A DNA stretch of 64,000 nucleotides from Polynucleobacter wuianus (GCF_001659725.1 NZ_CP015922.1:1302001-1366000), one strand, 5' to 3'; shown: positions 34,380 through 42,864, counted from the stretch's first letter. Numbers and translations: made by a program. The notes: generated by a model not told the origin, from the letters alone.

Positions 34380-35378
34380 TTACAAGCTTTGAGCAGCCAT
34401 AGCTGCAATCTCAAAAGATTTAAGGCGCGCTTGGTGATCAAAGATTTGACCGGTAAATAAGATTTCATTAGCGCCTGTACGATCTAACCAGGTCCGCATT
34501 CCTCTTTTAATAGTCTCGAGTGAACCAACCACTGAGACTTGCAATGTATGTGCAGCCGCTGCCTGCTCATGCGGATCGCAAAAATCATCGAGATTCTCAA
34601 TGGGCGGCGGTAGCTGACCACGAGTATTGCGACGCATCCGCACGACGTTTTGCTGTAGCGTTGTGAAAAGGTGTTGCGCCTCTTCATCCGTATCTGCAGC
34701 GACTACGTTCATTACAAAAGCAGAATAAGGCGCTGATTGTTGAGCAGATGGCTTAAAGAGTTCGCGATAAATCGACATTGCCTCCAATAGCTGGTCTGGG
34801 GCAAAGTGTGATGCAAATGCATAAGGCAAGCCAAAGTGCGCAGCCAATTGCGCACCATAAAGACTAGAGCCCAAGATCCAAATCGGTACATTGGTATTAG
34901 CGCCTGGAATAGCTTTAACCGACTGACCCTCCTGAATAGGTCCAAAATAATGTTGTAACTCACGTACGTCTTGTGGAAAGCGATCATCACTTCCCAGTAA
35001 ATCGCGACGTAAGGCACGCGCGGTCATCTGATCAGTGCCAGGTGCCCGGCCTAAGCCCAATTCAATGCGGCCAGGGTAAAGCGACTCTAGTGTGCCAAAT
35101 TGTTCTGCAATGACTAATGGGGCATGATTTGGCAACATCACCCCGCCAGAACCCACTTTGATGCGATTGGTGCCTGCAGCCAGATAACCGATCAGCACGG
35201 CAGTAGCCGAACTAGCGTTACCTGTCATATTGTGATGCTCGGCAACCCAATAGCGGGTATAGCCCCACTTCTCAGCATGTTGGGCCACATCGAGTGAGTT
35301 GCGCAACGCATCGGCAGCCGTAAAACCCTGCGGAATGGGAGATATATCTAGAATGGAGTACGGGATGGAATTTGCCAT
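34380..35378 (-). CDS. LLM-class flavin-dependent oxidoreductase (luciferase-like)
   Basis: A 332-residue (alpha/beta)8 protein with YSILDISPI, RYWVAEHHNMTGNASSATAV, NRIKVGSGGVMLPNHAPL, GRIELGLGRAPGTD and PIWILGSS, the pattern of the YhbW/luciferase-like monooxygenases that use reduced FMN. ATG 35378 is preferred over a TTG six bases upstream. The start lies very close to the divergent small gene. Substrate unknown. Confidence 0.85.
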   Translation of the reverse strand: MANSIPYSILDISPIPQGFTAADALRNSLDVAQHAEKWGYTRYWVAEHHNMTGNASSATAVLIGYLAAGTNRIKVGSGGVMLPNHAPLVIAEQFGTLESLYPGRIELGLGRAPGTDQMTARALRRDLLGSDDRFPQDVRELQHYFGPIQEGQSVKAIPGANTNVPIWILGSSLYGAQLAAHFGLPYAFASHFAPDQLLEAMSIYRELFKPSAQQSAPYSAFVMNVVAADTDEEAQHLFTTLQQNVVRMRRNTRGQLPPPIENLDDFCDPHEQAAAAHTLQVSVVGSLETIKRGMRTWLDRTGANEILFTGQIFDHQARLKSFEIAAMAAQSL

Positions 35379-35407
35379 CACCAAATCATACCGAGAAAGT
35401 ACGTTTT

Positions 35408-35629
35408 ATGAGTAAACCCAAAATGGCTGACCCCGATGATGACCTCTTCAAGCCCGGCGCAAAATTGAGGCACATCAAGACTGGCGGATTTTATAAAGTG
35501 GTTTTACTAGCGAATATTGAAGCAAGCCTAGAGCCAGCTTATGTCTATGAATCGATGCAATCGCATGATTTTTGGATTAGGCCAAAGGTTGAAATGGAAG
35601 ATGGTCGCTTTGAACTGATTGCAGAATAA
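35408..35629 (+). CDS. Small DUF1653-like protein
   Basis: The start is ATG 35408 (MSKPKMADPDD...), 73 residues. KLRHIKTGGFYKVV, then SLEPAYVYES, then FWIRPKVEMEDGRFEL resembles the DUF1653 beta-barrel pattern (RH-x-KGGxYxV ... LEPxVVY ... WVRPxxMF). Function unknown. Followed 8 bases later by slyX. Confidence 0.65.
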   Translation: MSKPKMADPDDDLFKPGAKLRHIKTGGFYKVVLLANIEASLEPAYVYESMQSHDFWIRPKVEMEDGRFELIAE

Positions 35630-35637
35630 GGCTGAAT

Positions 35638-35838
35638 ATGACCGAAGACAGAATCACCAACTTAGAAATTAAACTCAGCTTTACTGAAGACCTCATTGAG
35701 AAACTCAATGAGACTATTTACAAACAACAGCAGCAAATTGAATTTCTGTATCGCGAACTCAAAGCCATTAAAGAGCAAGCCAGCAGCGGTGGCGGAGGTG
35801 GTGGTAGCTTAAAAGATGAAATTCCACCGCATTATTAA
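35638..35838 (+). CDS. slyX: SlyX family protein
   Basis: A 66-residue coiled-coil protein. RITNLEIKLSFTEDLIEKLN followed by YKQQQQIEFLYRELKAI is the family heptad pattern, and EIPPHY at the C-terminus is the SlyX terminal signature. A six-Gly linker between the coil and the tail is longer than usual. Function unknown. Confidence 0.85.
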   Translation: MTEDRITNLEIKLSFTEDLIEKLNETIYKQQQQIEFLYRELKAIKEQASSGGGGGGSLKDEIPPHY

Positions 35839-35876
35839 TAACCCTTGATTTCCTGAGATTTATCTAATATCATTTT

Positions 35877-35901
35877 TGATATATATCAATATTGATATAA
35901 T
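35877..35901 (+). promoter_or_regulatory. higBA promoter with overlapping palindromic operators
   Basis: TGATATATATCA (35877-35888) and an 18-base perfect palindrome centred on ATATCAAT/ATTGATAT (35882-35899) overlap. The second runs into TATAAT (35896-35901), a consensus -10 box. A TTTTTG 17 bases upstream may serve as -35. From this -10, transcription should begin at or near the A of the toxin ATG (35908), so the mRNA could be leaderless. No Shine-Dalgarno is present. Confidence 0.55.
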
Positions 35902-35907
35902 TTATGA

Positions 35908-36240
35908 ATGATAAATTGGGAAGTTGAGACCTTAAACGCATGTGTTGACAATGAATTGGAGCGGCTACCCGATGATATGAGGGGTCGGTTTGTAAGAGTT
36001 TCTGGCTTATTGGAGCAATTTGGCCCCAAACAAGTAGGTATGCCACATATCAGAAGTTTAGGAAGTAAATTTTGGGAAATCAGAGTTGCAGGTAGAGATG
36101 GGATTGCAAGAGGCATTTATGTTCTTGCCCAATCAAAAAAGATAGTGATCTTGCATGTATTTATTAAAAAATCACAAAAGACACCAACAGCAGCCTTAAA
36201 TATCGCAAAACAAAGAGCAAAAGAGGCCAAACTAATATGA
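35908..36240 (+). CDS. HigB/RelE-family toxin (Gp49-like)
   Basis: A 110-residue protein with LERLPDDMRGRFVRVSGLLE, then KQVGMPHIRSLGSKFWEIRV, then GIARGIYVL and VILHVFIKKSQKTPTAALNIAK. This is the Gp49-like branch of HigB/RelE ribosome-dependent mRNA interferases. Toxin first, antitoxin second with a 4-base ATGA overlap (36237-36240) is the hig order. Expression is probably repressed by the antitoxin through the palindromes upstream. Confidence 0.86.
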   Translation: MINWEVETLNACVDNELERLPDDMRGRFVRVSGLLEQFGPKQVGMPHIRSLGSKFWEIRVAGRDGIARGIYVLAQSKKIVILHVFIKKSQKTPTAALNIAKQRAKEAKLI

Positions 36241-36542
36241 CCAAGATTTCAACCCTACACAAACGCTGGCTAAAAGAGCCATCTTATAAAAAAGCTTATG
36301 AACAATCTCGTGTTGAATTCGAAATCTCGAAAGAAATCATTGAAGCTAGGATGAAAAGTGGGCTATCACAGGAGGAGCTTGCGGCTCGTATGCAAACCTC
36401 ACAATCAGCAATTGCAAGGCTAGAAAGTGGCTCCAGCCTACCCTCCATGAGAACTTTAGCCAAGTTTGCACAGGCAACCAATTCACAAATTCAAATTCAC
36501 TTCAAGCCCATTAAGACTCCTAGGCAAAAAATTACTGCCTAA
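36237..36542 (+). CDS. HigA-type XRE antitoxin
   Basis: A 101-residue protein with an N-terminal arm (to about 35) that would bind the toxin, then a helix-turn-helix: ARMKSGLSQEELAARMQTSQSAIARLESGSSLPSMRTL. Its ATG overlaps the toxin stop. It should neutralise the toxin and repress the operon at 35877-35901. Confidence 0.87.
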   Translation: MTKISTLHKRWLKEPSYKKAYEQSRVEFEISKEIIEARMKSGLSQEELAARMQTSQSAIARLESGSSLPSMRTLAKFAQATNSQIQIHFKPIKTPRQKITA

Positions 36543-36602
36543 TCTACTGATACCATACCAAAGCAAGACTAATCACCAAAAACAATCACAAAGGAAACGA
36601 TC

Positions 36603-36950
36603 ATGGGTAACTTAACGCTATTTCTAGTCCAGTGGGGCTTAACTTCTTTGTCTCTTTGGGTAGCCAGCTATATTTTTAGCGGCCTGAGATTTGCAGATGG
36701 TGGCTCACTATTAATCGCTGCCTTGGTTTTGGGTTTCGCCAATGCCATCGTAAAGCCTTTGCTCATCCTGCTGACCTTGCCACTAACAGTAGTAACGATG
36801 GGTCTATTTTTATTGGTAGTCAATGCTTTGGTATTGATGCTGGTATCTGCAGTCGTAAGCGGCTTTACGATCTCCAGCTTTTGGACCGCATTCTTTGCCA
36901 GCATCTTTATTTCTTTGTTCAGCCTGTTTGTCAGTGGCTTAGTTTTCTGA
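36603..36950 (+). CDS. Phage holin family 4-like membrane protein (PF04020 type)
   Basis: A 115-residue protein with four hydrophobic segments and FANAIVKPLLILLTLPLTVV followed by TMGLFLLVVNALVLMLVS, the pattern of the widespread chromosomal family called 'phage holin family 4'. No phage genes surround it, so a true holin role is unlikely. AGGAAACG precedes the ATG at 36603. Converges with asmA, 10 bases apart. Confidence 0.82.
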   Translation: MGNLTLFLVQWGLTSLSLWVASYIFSGLRFADGGSLLIAALVLGFANAIVKPLLILLTLPLTVVTMGLFLLVVNALVLMLVSAVVSGFTISSFWTAFFASIFISLFSLFVSGLVF

Positions 36951-36960
36951 GTCTTTTTCC

Positions 36961-38775
36961 TTAATTCGCACCAGGATAAATATCCGACCAAGAATGTAAC
37001 GCTGCTTTGCAGGGTTGCGACTTGGTCGCAAGTGATTTGGCATTCTCTGCCAAGATCGTTGCGCCGCCCGTCAAAATTCCTAGGCCAATCGATACTGCGC
37101 TGTTTACTACACCCTCTTTGTTTACGCCAGCCTTAGGATTTAGCAAAGTTCCTTGAAGCTTTACCAATCCAGCTAGATTTACACCGGTTGTTAGCCCAGA
37201 CTTTTCCCTTGGATCAATCTTGACATTTAAAACTTCAGTTTTTAAATCTACCGAGCCAGAAAGAACAATGTCGAGACGGTCGGTTACCACCCCGATAGAG
37301 TCATTCAAGACAACCTGACCGTTATTCATCGGCAAGTAGAACACTGCACACTCCAAGATGGTTTGATCTGTTTTCTTACGCAAGGGATTAATAGCATCAA
37401 CAACGGTGATCATCAGATCTCCACCCCCGTCAATAAAGCGAGAATCAATACTTCCCTTACCTACCGAGACTTGAACAGCGCCATTTGCCCTGCTAGCCAA
37501 TTGATGCATTGATACTCCAGAGCTGCGTATATTAAAAGCAACTTCCGTATCCCCACCCTTGACCTTGGTGCTGGAATCAACAGCATCCATCAGTTGCTCA
37601 AGGGTAAAGCCTTTGGCTATGCCCTTGATAGATAGCGCAGGGTTTGTCCCTTGAAATTGAGAAACACTAGCTTGTACTTGAGCGCTGCCTTTGCCAAGCC
37701 CAAAGGAAAGATCATTCACATGAAAGTTGGAGCCATCAAAGACAAAATTTCCCTTTACCGCAGTCATGGGTACATGACCAGGAAAGCTAAGCTGATCAAT
37801 ATTGATAGCAAGCTTTCCAGTGGCTTCAGGCAATAGATCGAAAGGTAAAGCATCTTCACTAAAAAGAAACTTGCTTAAAGCTTTATAGGGCTTGCTAGTA
37901 GTAGCTTGTTTGCCGCCTGAGGCAGCAAGCGCTGCGCTACCAGCTAAGGGGCTAAGTTCAAAGGACTTCGAGCTCAAATGCAGATTAAAAGTGGGCAATG
38001 TTTTGGGCTCCTTATCAATCTCACCATCAATAGCCAAAACTTTTCCATTCACCGTGAGGTTCAAATCCAATGGCATTTTGACTGAAGTAGTATTCCAGCC
38101 ATCTAATACATCATGAAGATTGCCAGTCTTGCCTTTCATTTCCAGCTGATAGTTGGCGTACTTTGCTTGAGCCAAGATTTCTGTTTTAGCACTTCTACCA
38201 ATGATGGAAAGCTTGGGTATTGCAATAAAGGTGCGATCTGATCCAAAACCCTGATAGCTAACGTTTGCATCAGTGATATTGAGGTTTCTGATTCTGACTG
38301 GATCAACTTGATCTGTGCTGGAGCTTTTTGAAGTGAACTCTGCGGCATTACTCGCACCAGCACCAGAAGAAACGGGGGATGTGAAATCCCAATTCCCATC
38401 GCCTGATTTATTAGTTTGCAAATGTGCATCTACTCCACTGAGATTAATTGCATTAAATGCAATCTCCTTCTTCAATAGCGGTAGTAATTCAATATCCAGC
38501 TCCAAATGCTTGACCATCAACATATCAGCCTTATCGGCCCAAGATGCATTGCTGAGTGACACCTGTTCGGCAGTAATAGCTAATGTTGGAAATAACTTCA
38601 GGCTAACGGGGCCTGCAATCTTCAAGTCACGGCCAGTAGCTTCCTTTACAGAAGAGCTTAGCAACTGAGTAAGTTGTGCTGGATTAATGCCCGATGCTGC
38701 ATACCAGATGCCTAAGGCGCCTATACAAAAAACCGTTGCCGTTACTACCAAAAAGATTTTGAGTGATTTGTTCAT
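36961..38775 (-). CDS. AsmA family protein
   Basis: A 604-residue protein with an N-terminal membrane anchor (about 7-28), then KEATGRDLKIAGPVSLKLFPTLAITAEQVSLSN and LLPLLKKEIAFNAINLSGV, the AsmA N-terminal domain. LNVKIDPREKSGL and GLVKLQGTLLNPK mark the C-terminal AsmA domain. These bridge-like proteins span the periplasm and take part in phospholipid transport or outer-membrane assembly. Function of this paralogue is not specified. Confidence 0.87.
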   Translation of the reverse strand: MNKSLKIFLVVTATVFCIGALGIWYAASGINPAQLTQLLSSSVKEATGRDLKIAGPVSLKLFPTLAITAEQVSLSNASWADKADMLMVKHLELDIELLPLLKKEIAFNAINLSGVDAHLQTNKSGDGNWDFTSPVSSGAGASNAAEFTSKSSSTDQVDPVRIRNLNITDANVSYQGFGSDRTFIAIPKLSIIGRSAKTEILAQAKYANYQLEMKGKTGNLHDVLDGWNTTSVKMPLDLNLTVNGKVLAIDGEIDKEPKTLPTFNLHLSSKSFELSPLAGSAALAASGGKQATTSKPYKALSKFLFSEDALPFDLLPEATGKLAINIDQLSFPGHVPMTAVKGNFVFDGSNFHVNDLSFGLGKGSAQVQASVSQFQGTNPALSIKGIAKGFTLEQLMDAVDSSTKVKGGDTEVAFNIRSSGVSMHQLASRANGAVQVSVGKGSIDSRFIDGGGDLMITVVDAINPLRKKTDQTILECAVFYLPMNNGQVVLNDSIGVVTDRLDIVLSGSVDLKTEVLNVKIDPREKSGLTTGVNLAGLVKLQGTLLNPKAGVNKEGVVNSAVSIGLGILTGGATILAENAKSLATKSQPCKAALHSWSDIYPGAN

Positions 38776-38804
38776 TTCGTTTCATTCTATATGGCTAGAC
38801 TAAA

Positions 38805-39155
38805 ATGATGGATATGAGCACAGATAACCTACCGAGATGCCCTGCCTGTCAGGAAGATATGACCTACCCCGATGGAGATAACTATGTTTGCGCTCAATGT
38901 GGTCATGAGTGGCCGATAGCTGCTGCATTGGAGGAAGAAGCCGGATTGATAGTAAAAGATGCCAACGGCAATCTACTATCTGATGGTGATACGGTTACTC
39001 TCATCAAAGACTTGAAGGTTAAAGGATCCTCAACCACCTTGAAGGTGGGCACCAAGATTAAGGGAATTCGCTTGGTCTCGGGAGATCACGAGGTGGATTG
39101 CAAAACAGAAGCAGGCAATATGTTGCTCAAAGCCTGCTTCCTGAAGAAAGCTTAA
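38805..39155 (+). CDS. yjdM: Zinc-ribbon protein YjdM/PhnA
   Basis: A 116-residue protein. The zinc ribbon is CPACQEDMTYPDGDNYVCAQCGHEW (Cys pairs at about 12/15 and 31/34), followed by the SH3-like PhnA domain VKDANGNLLSDGDTVTLIKDLKVKG. YjdM is the former PhnA, not the phosphonoacetate hydrolase. Three ATG codons are in frame at the start (38805, 38808, 38814) with no clear ribosome site; the first is used. Function unknown. Confidence 0.85.
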   Translation: MMDMSTDNLPRCPACQEDMTYPDGDNYVCAQCGHEWPIAAALEEEAGLIVKDANGNLLSDGDTVTLIKDLKVKGSSTTLKVGTKIKGIRLVSGDHEVDCKTEAGNMLLKACFLKKA

Positions 39156-39160
39156 TTCCT

Positions 39161-39379
39161 CTAACCTGCGCTAGCCTTCTTAAGCACTGCGTAAATCTGA
39201 TCTTTTAGTAGTAACTTCTCTTTTTTCAGAGTTTCGATTTGCTCAGGGGTGCTAGGCTCTTTGTGGTCTTCCATACGCAAAATCTTTGCATCCAAGTTAT
39301 TGTGTTTATCAAACAGATGAGAAAAGTGACGGTCTGTTGTCTTTAATTTGGTAATTAACTCGCGATATTCTGGAAACAT
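39161..39379 (-). CDS. YdcH family protein (DUF465)
   Basis: The start is ATG 39379 (MFPEYRELITKLK...), where GAGGG lies about 6 bases upstream; a longer frame to 39457 does not fit the family. 72 residues. RHFSHLFDKHNNLDAKI and TLKKEKLLLKDQIYAVLKK match the DUF465 helical hairpin. Function unknown. Confidence 0.8.
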   Translation of the reverse strand: MFPEYRELITKLKTTDRHFSHLFDKHNNLDAKILRMEDHKEPSTPEQIETLKKEKLLLKDQIYAVLKKASAG

Positions 39380-39606
39380 AAAAGCCCTCATTGAGAAGTA
39401 ACTGGGTTTATTAATACTGCGTGATTTCAGTGTATCAATCCCAACTCCAGAGAACAATAAGCCAGGAAGTATTTTTATACTGCCCCACCCCTTGCAATTA
39501 GCAGGACAAACCCCATATATCTTTGATTATTAATGTAATTATTTTGCAGTAATATGAACACGTGCTAAAGCATATTATTAACTACCAAAAAGAAGGGTAA
39601 TAAACC

Positions 39607-40452
39607 ATGGCTACAAAGAAGTCGTCAGCAAAAAAGAAAGTAGCTACCAAGGTGGTAAAAAATGCCCCTACAAAGAAAGCTGTTAAGAAGCTTGCTACTA
39701 AAAAGGTAGTGGCTAAGAAGACAGTGAAGAAGGTAGTGAAACCAGTAGCAAAGAAGGTGGCTGCAAAGAAGCCTATCGCTAAAAAAGCGCCAGCTAAAAA
39801 ACCAGCGACAAAGAAAACTGCCAAAAAGACTGCTGCAAAACCTGCAGCCAAATCATCCAAGGTTGATCAATATGGCCTGGAAAAAGATGATGAGTTTTAT
39901 GGTCTCTACTTTGCTAAATCCACAAGTAAAGGTTTGGTTGAAGTGAAACCATGTACCTTCTCTCTTATGTATTGGTGGAAAGGCTTGCTTGGCTACCCTG
40001 ACATGATTGAAATCTCTAAAGGTAGCAATACTGCAATGCTACAGTTTGAATCTACTTTTGGTGGTGGTGATTCAGGTGAAACTGAATTGACTGAGCAAGA
40101 TGTATTAGATATTGATCACATCATTGAAGTCGATGAAGAGGAAATGCTGATCTCCCTCTACTCTTATGTGCCGATTCCAGTACCAGAGAAGTTGGTTGGC
40201 GCATTGAGCTTATCGATTCTCAATATTAATCCTGAAACTCGCTACGGTAGTCTAGAGCTCTGTTCTACGGAAAATGAAGAAGGTGAAACTGAGCACTTCT
40301 TGCGTTACCGCGCTGCTACTTACTTACGTGGCATTAAGTCAGGCAAAGTCGAGGCGATTGAGAGCATGGTTACCAATGGCTCTGAGTTCTTTGGTCTTGC
40401 TCTAGATGCAATGTGCGTTAATAAGTCCATTAAGAAATGGTTGCTCAGCTAA
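39607..40452 (+). CDS. Histone H1-like Lys/Ala-rich tail fused to a YbjN-like domain
   Basis: A 281-residue protein in two parts. Residues 1-85 are almost only Lys, Ala, Val, Thr and Pro, in repeats such as AKKPIAKKAPAKKPATKK, like bacterial H1 proteins that bind DNA through their basic tails. Residues 90-281 form an acidic globular part with LVGALSLSILNINPETRYGS and YLRGIKSGKVEAIESMVTNG, which resembles YbjN/type-III-chaperone-like folds. A GAAGGG site precedes the ATG. The basic and acidic halves together have a strongly uneven charge. Function unknown; nucleoid association is an inference. Confidence 0.72.
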   Translation: MATKKSSAKKKVATKVVKNAPTKKAVKKLATKKVVAKKTVKKVVKPVAKKVAAKKPIAKKAPAKKPATKKTAKKTAAKPAAKSSKVDQYGLEKDDEFYGLYFAKSTSKGLVEVKPCTFSLMYWWKGLLGYPDMIEISKGSNTAMLQFESTFGGGDSGETELTEQDVLDIDHIIEVDEEEMLISLYSYVPIPVPEKLVGALSLSILNINPETRYGSLELCSTENEEGETEHFLRYRAATYLRGIKSGKVEAIESMVTNGSEFFGLALDAMCVNKSIKKWLLS

Positions 40453-40475
40453 TTACTAAGCACCAAATGAAAGCC

Positions 40476-40739
40476 TTATCTACATAAATAGTTGTACGTC
40501 ATCGGGAAGCGGTCATTGACCGTTTTCCGACTGTCGATAATCGTTGCAGTTCTCTTGCCCAACTTCTTGCACTCAGCAAGAGCCATTTCCTGAGCCTCTT
40601 CCTCTTTTGCATCTTTTGGAGAGTGCACACCGATAGTTCCATCAGACTGCTGATACACGCCAAATCTACTTGGTGGCGTTGAGCAAGCAGACAATAGAAA
40701 TCCAATGCAAATAATGAGGCGATAAGGGACTGATTTCAT
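40476..40739 (-). CDS. Small lipoprotein, hypothetical
   Basis: The start is ATG 40739 (MKSVPYRLI...), where a lipoprotein signal with lipobox LLSAC begins; the frame continues to 40781 with an upstream AGGAGGG that is too far from this ATG, so the start is uncertain. The mature part (about 70 residues) has FGVYQQSDGTIGVHSPKD and AEEALAECKK-like helices with two further Cys. Probably lipid-anchored in the envelope. Function unknown. Confidence 0.6.
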   Translation of the reverse strand: MKSVPYRLIICIGFLLSACSTPPSRFGVYQQSDGTIGVHSPKDAKEEEAQEMALAECKKLGKRTATIIDSRKTVNDRFPMTYNYLCR

Positions 40740-40808
40740 GGAAATAACTCTAACAGATTTATTAACACCCTCCTTCACCAATAATCCAATTTCTCTAGAA
40801 TCCAGAAT

Positions 40809-41465
40809 ATGAAACCTACGATCAAAATTGACTTTGTATCTGATGTAGCCTGCCCTTGGTGCGCCGTAGGCTTAGGCAATCTAAATCAAGCAATGGCAAA
40901 GCTCAGTAATAAGGTAAATTTTGATGTTCACTTCCGCCCGTTTGAACTCAATCCAAAAATGCCTCATGGTGGGCAAGATGCAATCGAACATCTCACCGAA
41001 AAATACGGTTTGTCAGCAGAACAAGTCAAGGCCAATCAAGCCAATATCCGGGCTAAAGCGTTAGAGGCTGGATTTGAGTTCCATCCAGAAGGAAGAAAAC
41101 GGGTCTACAACACCTTTAATGCACATCGCCTCCTCTTTTGGGCATCTAAGGAATGCAGTCTAGAAAAGCAAGCAGCCCTCAAGAAAGAATTGCTTAATAC
41201 CTATTTTTGTTTAGCAGTAAGCTTGGATGATCAGGAAAATCTTCTTGAAGCGGTAAGTCGCGCAGGACTAGACCGCACTAAAGCGCAGCAAATATTGAGT
41301 GGGGATGAATTCACTCAAGAAGTCAGAGATGAAGAGAGCACCTACACTAACCTTGGCATAAATTCGGTACCCTCAATCATTCTGAATGATCAATATCTAC
41401 TGCAAGGCGCACAGCCCGTAGAACAATTTATTGATACGTTTGAGCAACTCATTAAGCAGACTTAA
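40809..41465 (+). CDS. DsbA family oxidoreductase, FrnE type
   Basis: A 218-residue thioredoxin-fold protein with the active site VACPWCAVG (Cys15, Cys18) and no signal peptide, so cytoplasmic. YNTFNAHRLLFWA and the cis-Pro loop NSVPSIILND are present. FrnE-like proteins are disulfide isomerases or polyketide-pathway oxidoreductases. GAATCCAGAAT lies before the ATG. It ends 10 bases before the tRNA-Ser on the other strand. Confidence 0.85.
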   Translation: MKPTIKIDFVSDVACPWCAVGLGNLNQAMAKLSNKVNFDVHFRPFELNPKMPHGGQDAIEHLTEKYGLSAEQVKANQANIRAKALEAGFEFHPEGRKRVYNTFNAHRLLFWASKECSLEKQAALKKELLNTYFCLAVSLDDQENLLEAVSRAGLDRTKAQQILSGDEFTQEVRDEESTYTNLGINSVPSIILNDQYLLQGAQPVEQFIDTFEQLIKQT

Positions 41466-41474
41466 TAGTGTATT

Positions 41475-41564
<90 letters not shown>

Positions 41565-41659
41565 GAATCGATGAGTCATTATAGCTACCGATACATAAAG
41601 CCATACGGCTGATATTGGCTTAAAAATTGACTGGCCACACCCAATAATTTACATTAGTA

Positions 41660-41683
41660 TAGATATACATTTATGTATATCTA
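41660..41683. promoter_or_regulatory. Operator of the MazE-PIN module
   Basis: TAGATATACAT (41660-41670), two T, then ATGTATATCTA (41673-41683): an 11-base perfect inverted repeat 15 bases before the antitoxin ATG. Likely bound by the AbrB-type antitoxin dimer for autoregulation. Confidence 0.65.
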
Positions 41684-41697
41684 TTTAAGGACTAATC

Positions 41698-41943
41698 ATG
41701 AATATTCAAATTTCAAAATGGGGCAATAGCCTAGCACTTCGCATTCCAGCTAGCTTCATCAAAGAAATCAAACTAAAAGATGGTGATAGGGTTGAAGCTA
41801 CCCTATCCAGCGATGGGGCATTAGTGATCAGACCTCAAAAGCTAGATCGCAAAACCTTGTCCAAAATGGCTAAGGAATTAAAAGATTCTATGAAAATGGG
41901 TACATCAGTAATGGATGAGATTCGCTCTGGGGCTCGCTACTAA
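41698..41943 (+). CDS. AbrB/MazE-type antitoxin
   Basis: An 81-residue protein with the swapped-hairpin DNA-binding domain ISKWGNSLALRIPASFIKEI followed by LKDGDRVEATLSSDGALVIRP, and a C-terminal tail rich in Lys/Met for toxin binding. AAGGA lies 7 bases upstream of the ATG. The stop overlaps the toxin start by one base (TAATG). The palindrome just upstream is its probable operator. Confidence 0.88.
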   Translation: MNIQISKWGNSLALRIPASFIKEIKLKDGDRVEATLSSDGALVIRPQKLDRKTLSKMAKELKDSMKMGTSVMDEIRSGARY

Positions 41944-42368
41944 TGCTCTATGTTGATACAAGTATATTGGTTGGCTTTTGTACCCACGAAGGTAAAAGTC
42001 CAGCCATCCACAAATGGTACGACAACTCCAAAGATATAAAACTGATCTCATCCACTTGGACGTTTACTGAATTTGCTAGCGCCCTAGGTATTAAAGAGAG
42101 ATCTGGACAGATTACCTCCAAGGAGAGCAGGAATGCTTGGAAGCTTTTTGAAGCAATATGCACTAATGATATTGAGTTATTGCCAATAGAAAATAAAGTC
42201 TTCTACTCAGCCGGGCTTTTAGTGCTGGATAGTAAATCCAAGTTACGCTCTGGAGATGCGCTACACCTCGCAGCTGCAAAATATTTCAAAGCAAAATCCA
42301 TCATTACTCTTGATAAAGTGCTTGAAAAGAATGCTTCTCGGCTAAAAATAAAAACTATAGTTCTTTAG
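41943..42368 (+). CDS. PIN-domain toxin (VapC type)
   Basis: A 141-residue PIN nuclease. The acidic residues are in MLYVDTSILV (Asp5), WTFTEFASALG (Glu), RSGDALHLAAA (Asp) and IITLDKVL. The pair with an AbrB-type antitoxin is a common VapBC variety. RNA target unknown. Confidence 0.87.
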   Translation: MLYVDTSILVGFCTHEGKSPAIHKWYDNSKDIKLISSTWTFTEFASALGIKERSGQITSKESRNAWKLFEAICTNDIELLPIENKVFYSAGLLVLDSKSKLRSGDALHLAAAKYFKAKSIITLDKVLEKNASRLKIKTIVL

Positions 42369-42385
42369 GGGCTGACTATAGCGGA

Positions 42386-42418
42386 CCTGAAATCACCAAA
42401 AGCTAGTGGTAATTCAGG
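42386..42418. other. Imperfect hairpin between convergent genes
   Basis: CCTGAAATCACCA (42386-42398) and TGGTAATTCAGG (42407-42418) can pair with one bulge. There is no T-run. It lies between the toxin gene and the secreted-protein gene, which converge here, and may act as a weak terminator. Confidence 0.3.
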
Positions 42419-42432
42419 CTAGAGGTACGCAA

Positions 42433-42837
42433 TTACTCGCAGAAGCCCGTCATCAGGAGCGCACCTGAGAAGAACCCAAATGGGTACTTTCCGTCTTTTG
42501 CAAACCCGTCAATGCTGAGATAGTCTATAAAGACGCCATTTTGACCTGCAGCCTTTTGTGTCCAAATGACTTTATAAGCATTGCTCTTACTTCCAGATGC
42601 AATTACCTTAGGTTTTCCTAAAGAATCCATCACATCCCCAACAACTTCACCAGTTTTCTTGATCACCGCAAATTCTTGACCAACTCTAGGGCTATCTTGA
42701 ACAATGGCTAGTTCACCATTCGTTTTGATATAGGCATCACTTAATATTTCACAGCGATAAACCTTTTCCGCGGCAAAAGCCCCTTTACAGAGCAATACTG
42801 AGCAAACCAAGAATGAGACCAATAAGCGCATATTCAT
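42433..42837 (-). CDS. Secreted protein of unknown function
   Basis: A 134-residue protein with a signal peptide ending in AFAAE (about 23). The mature part has YRCEILSDAYIKTNGELAIV, GQNGVFIDYLSIDGFAK and a C-terminal TGFCE, so probably one disulfide. No family recognised. ATG 42837 or 42831 are both possible starts. Confidence 0.62.
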   Translation of the reverse strand: MNMRLLVSFLVCSVLLCKGAFAAEKVYRCEILSDAYIKTNGELAIVQDSPRVGQEFAVIKKTGEVVGDVMDSLGKPKVIASGSKSNAYKVIWTQKAAGQNGVFIDYLSIDGFAKDGKYPFGFFSGALLMTGFCE

Positions 42838-42864
42838 TTGGGTATGCCTAATTTTTTGGTGGAA

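Noticed and set aside
36603..36950. Prophage hint from the 'phage holin' family gene
   Set aside because: No other phage gene nearby; this family is common on ordinary chromosomes.
39582..39860. Hydrophobic 92-codon frame opposite the lysine-rich gene
   Set aside because: Its Phe/Ala/Thr repeats are just the reverse complement of AAG/GCT-rich repeats coding the H1-like tail.
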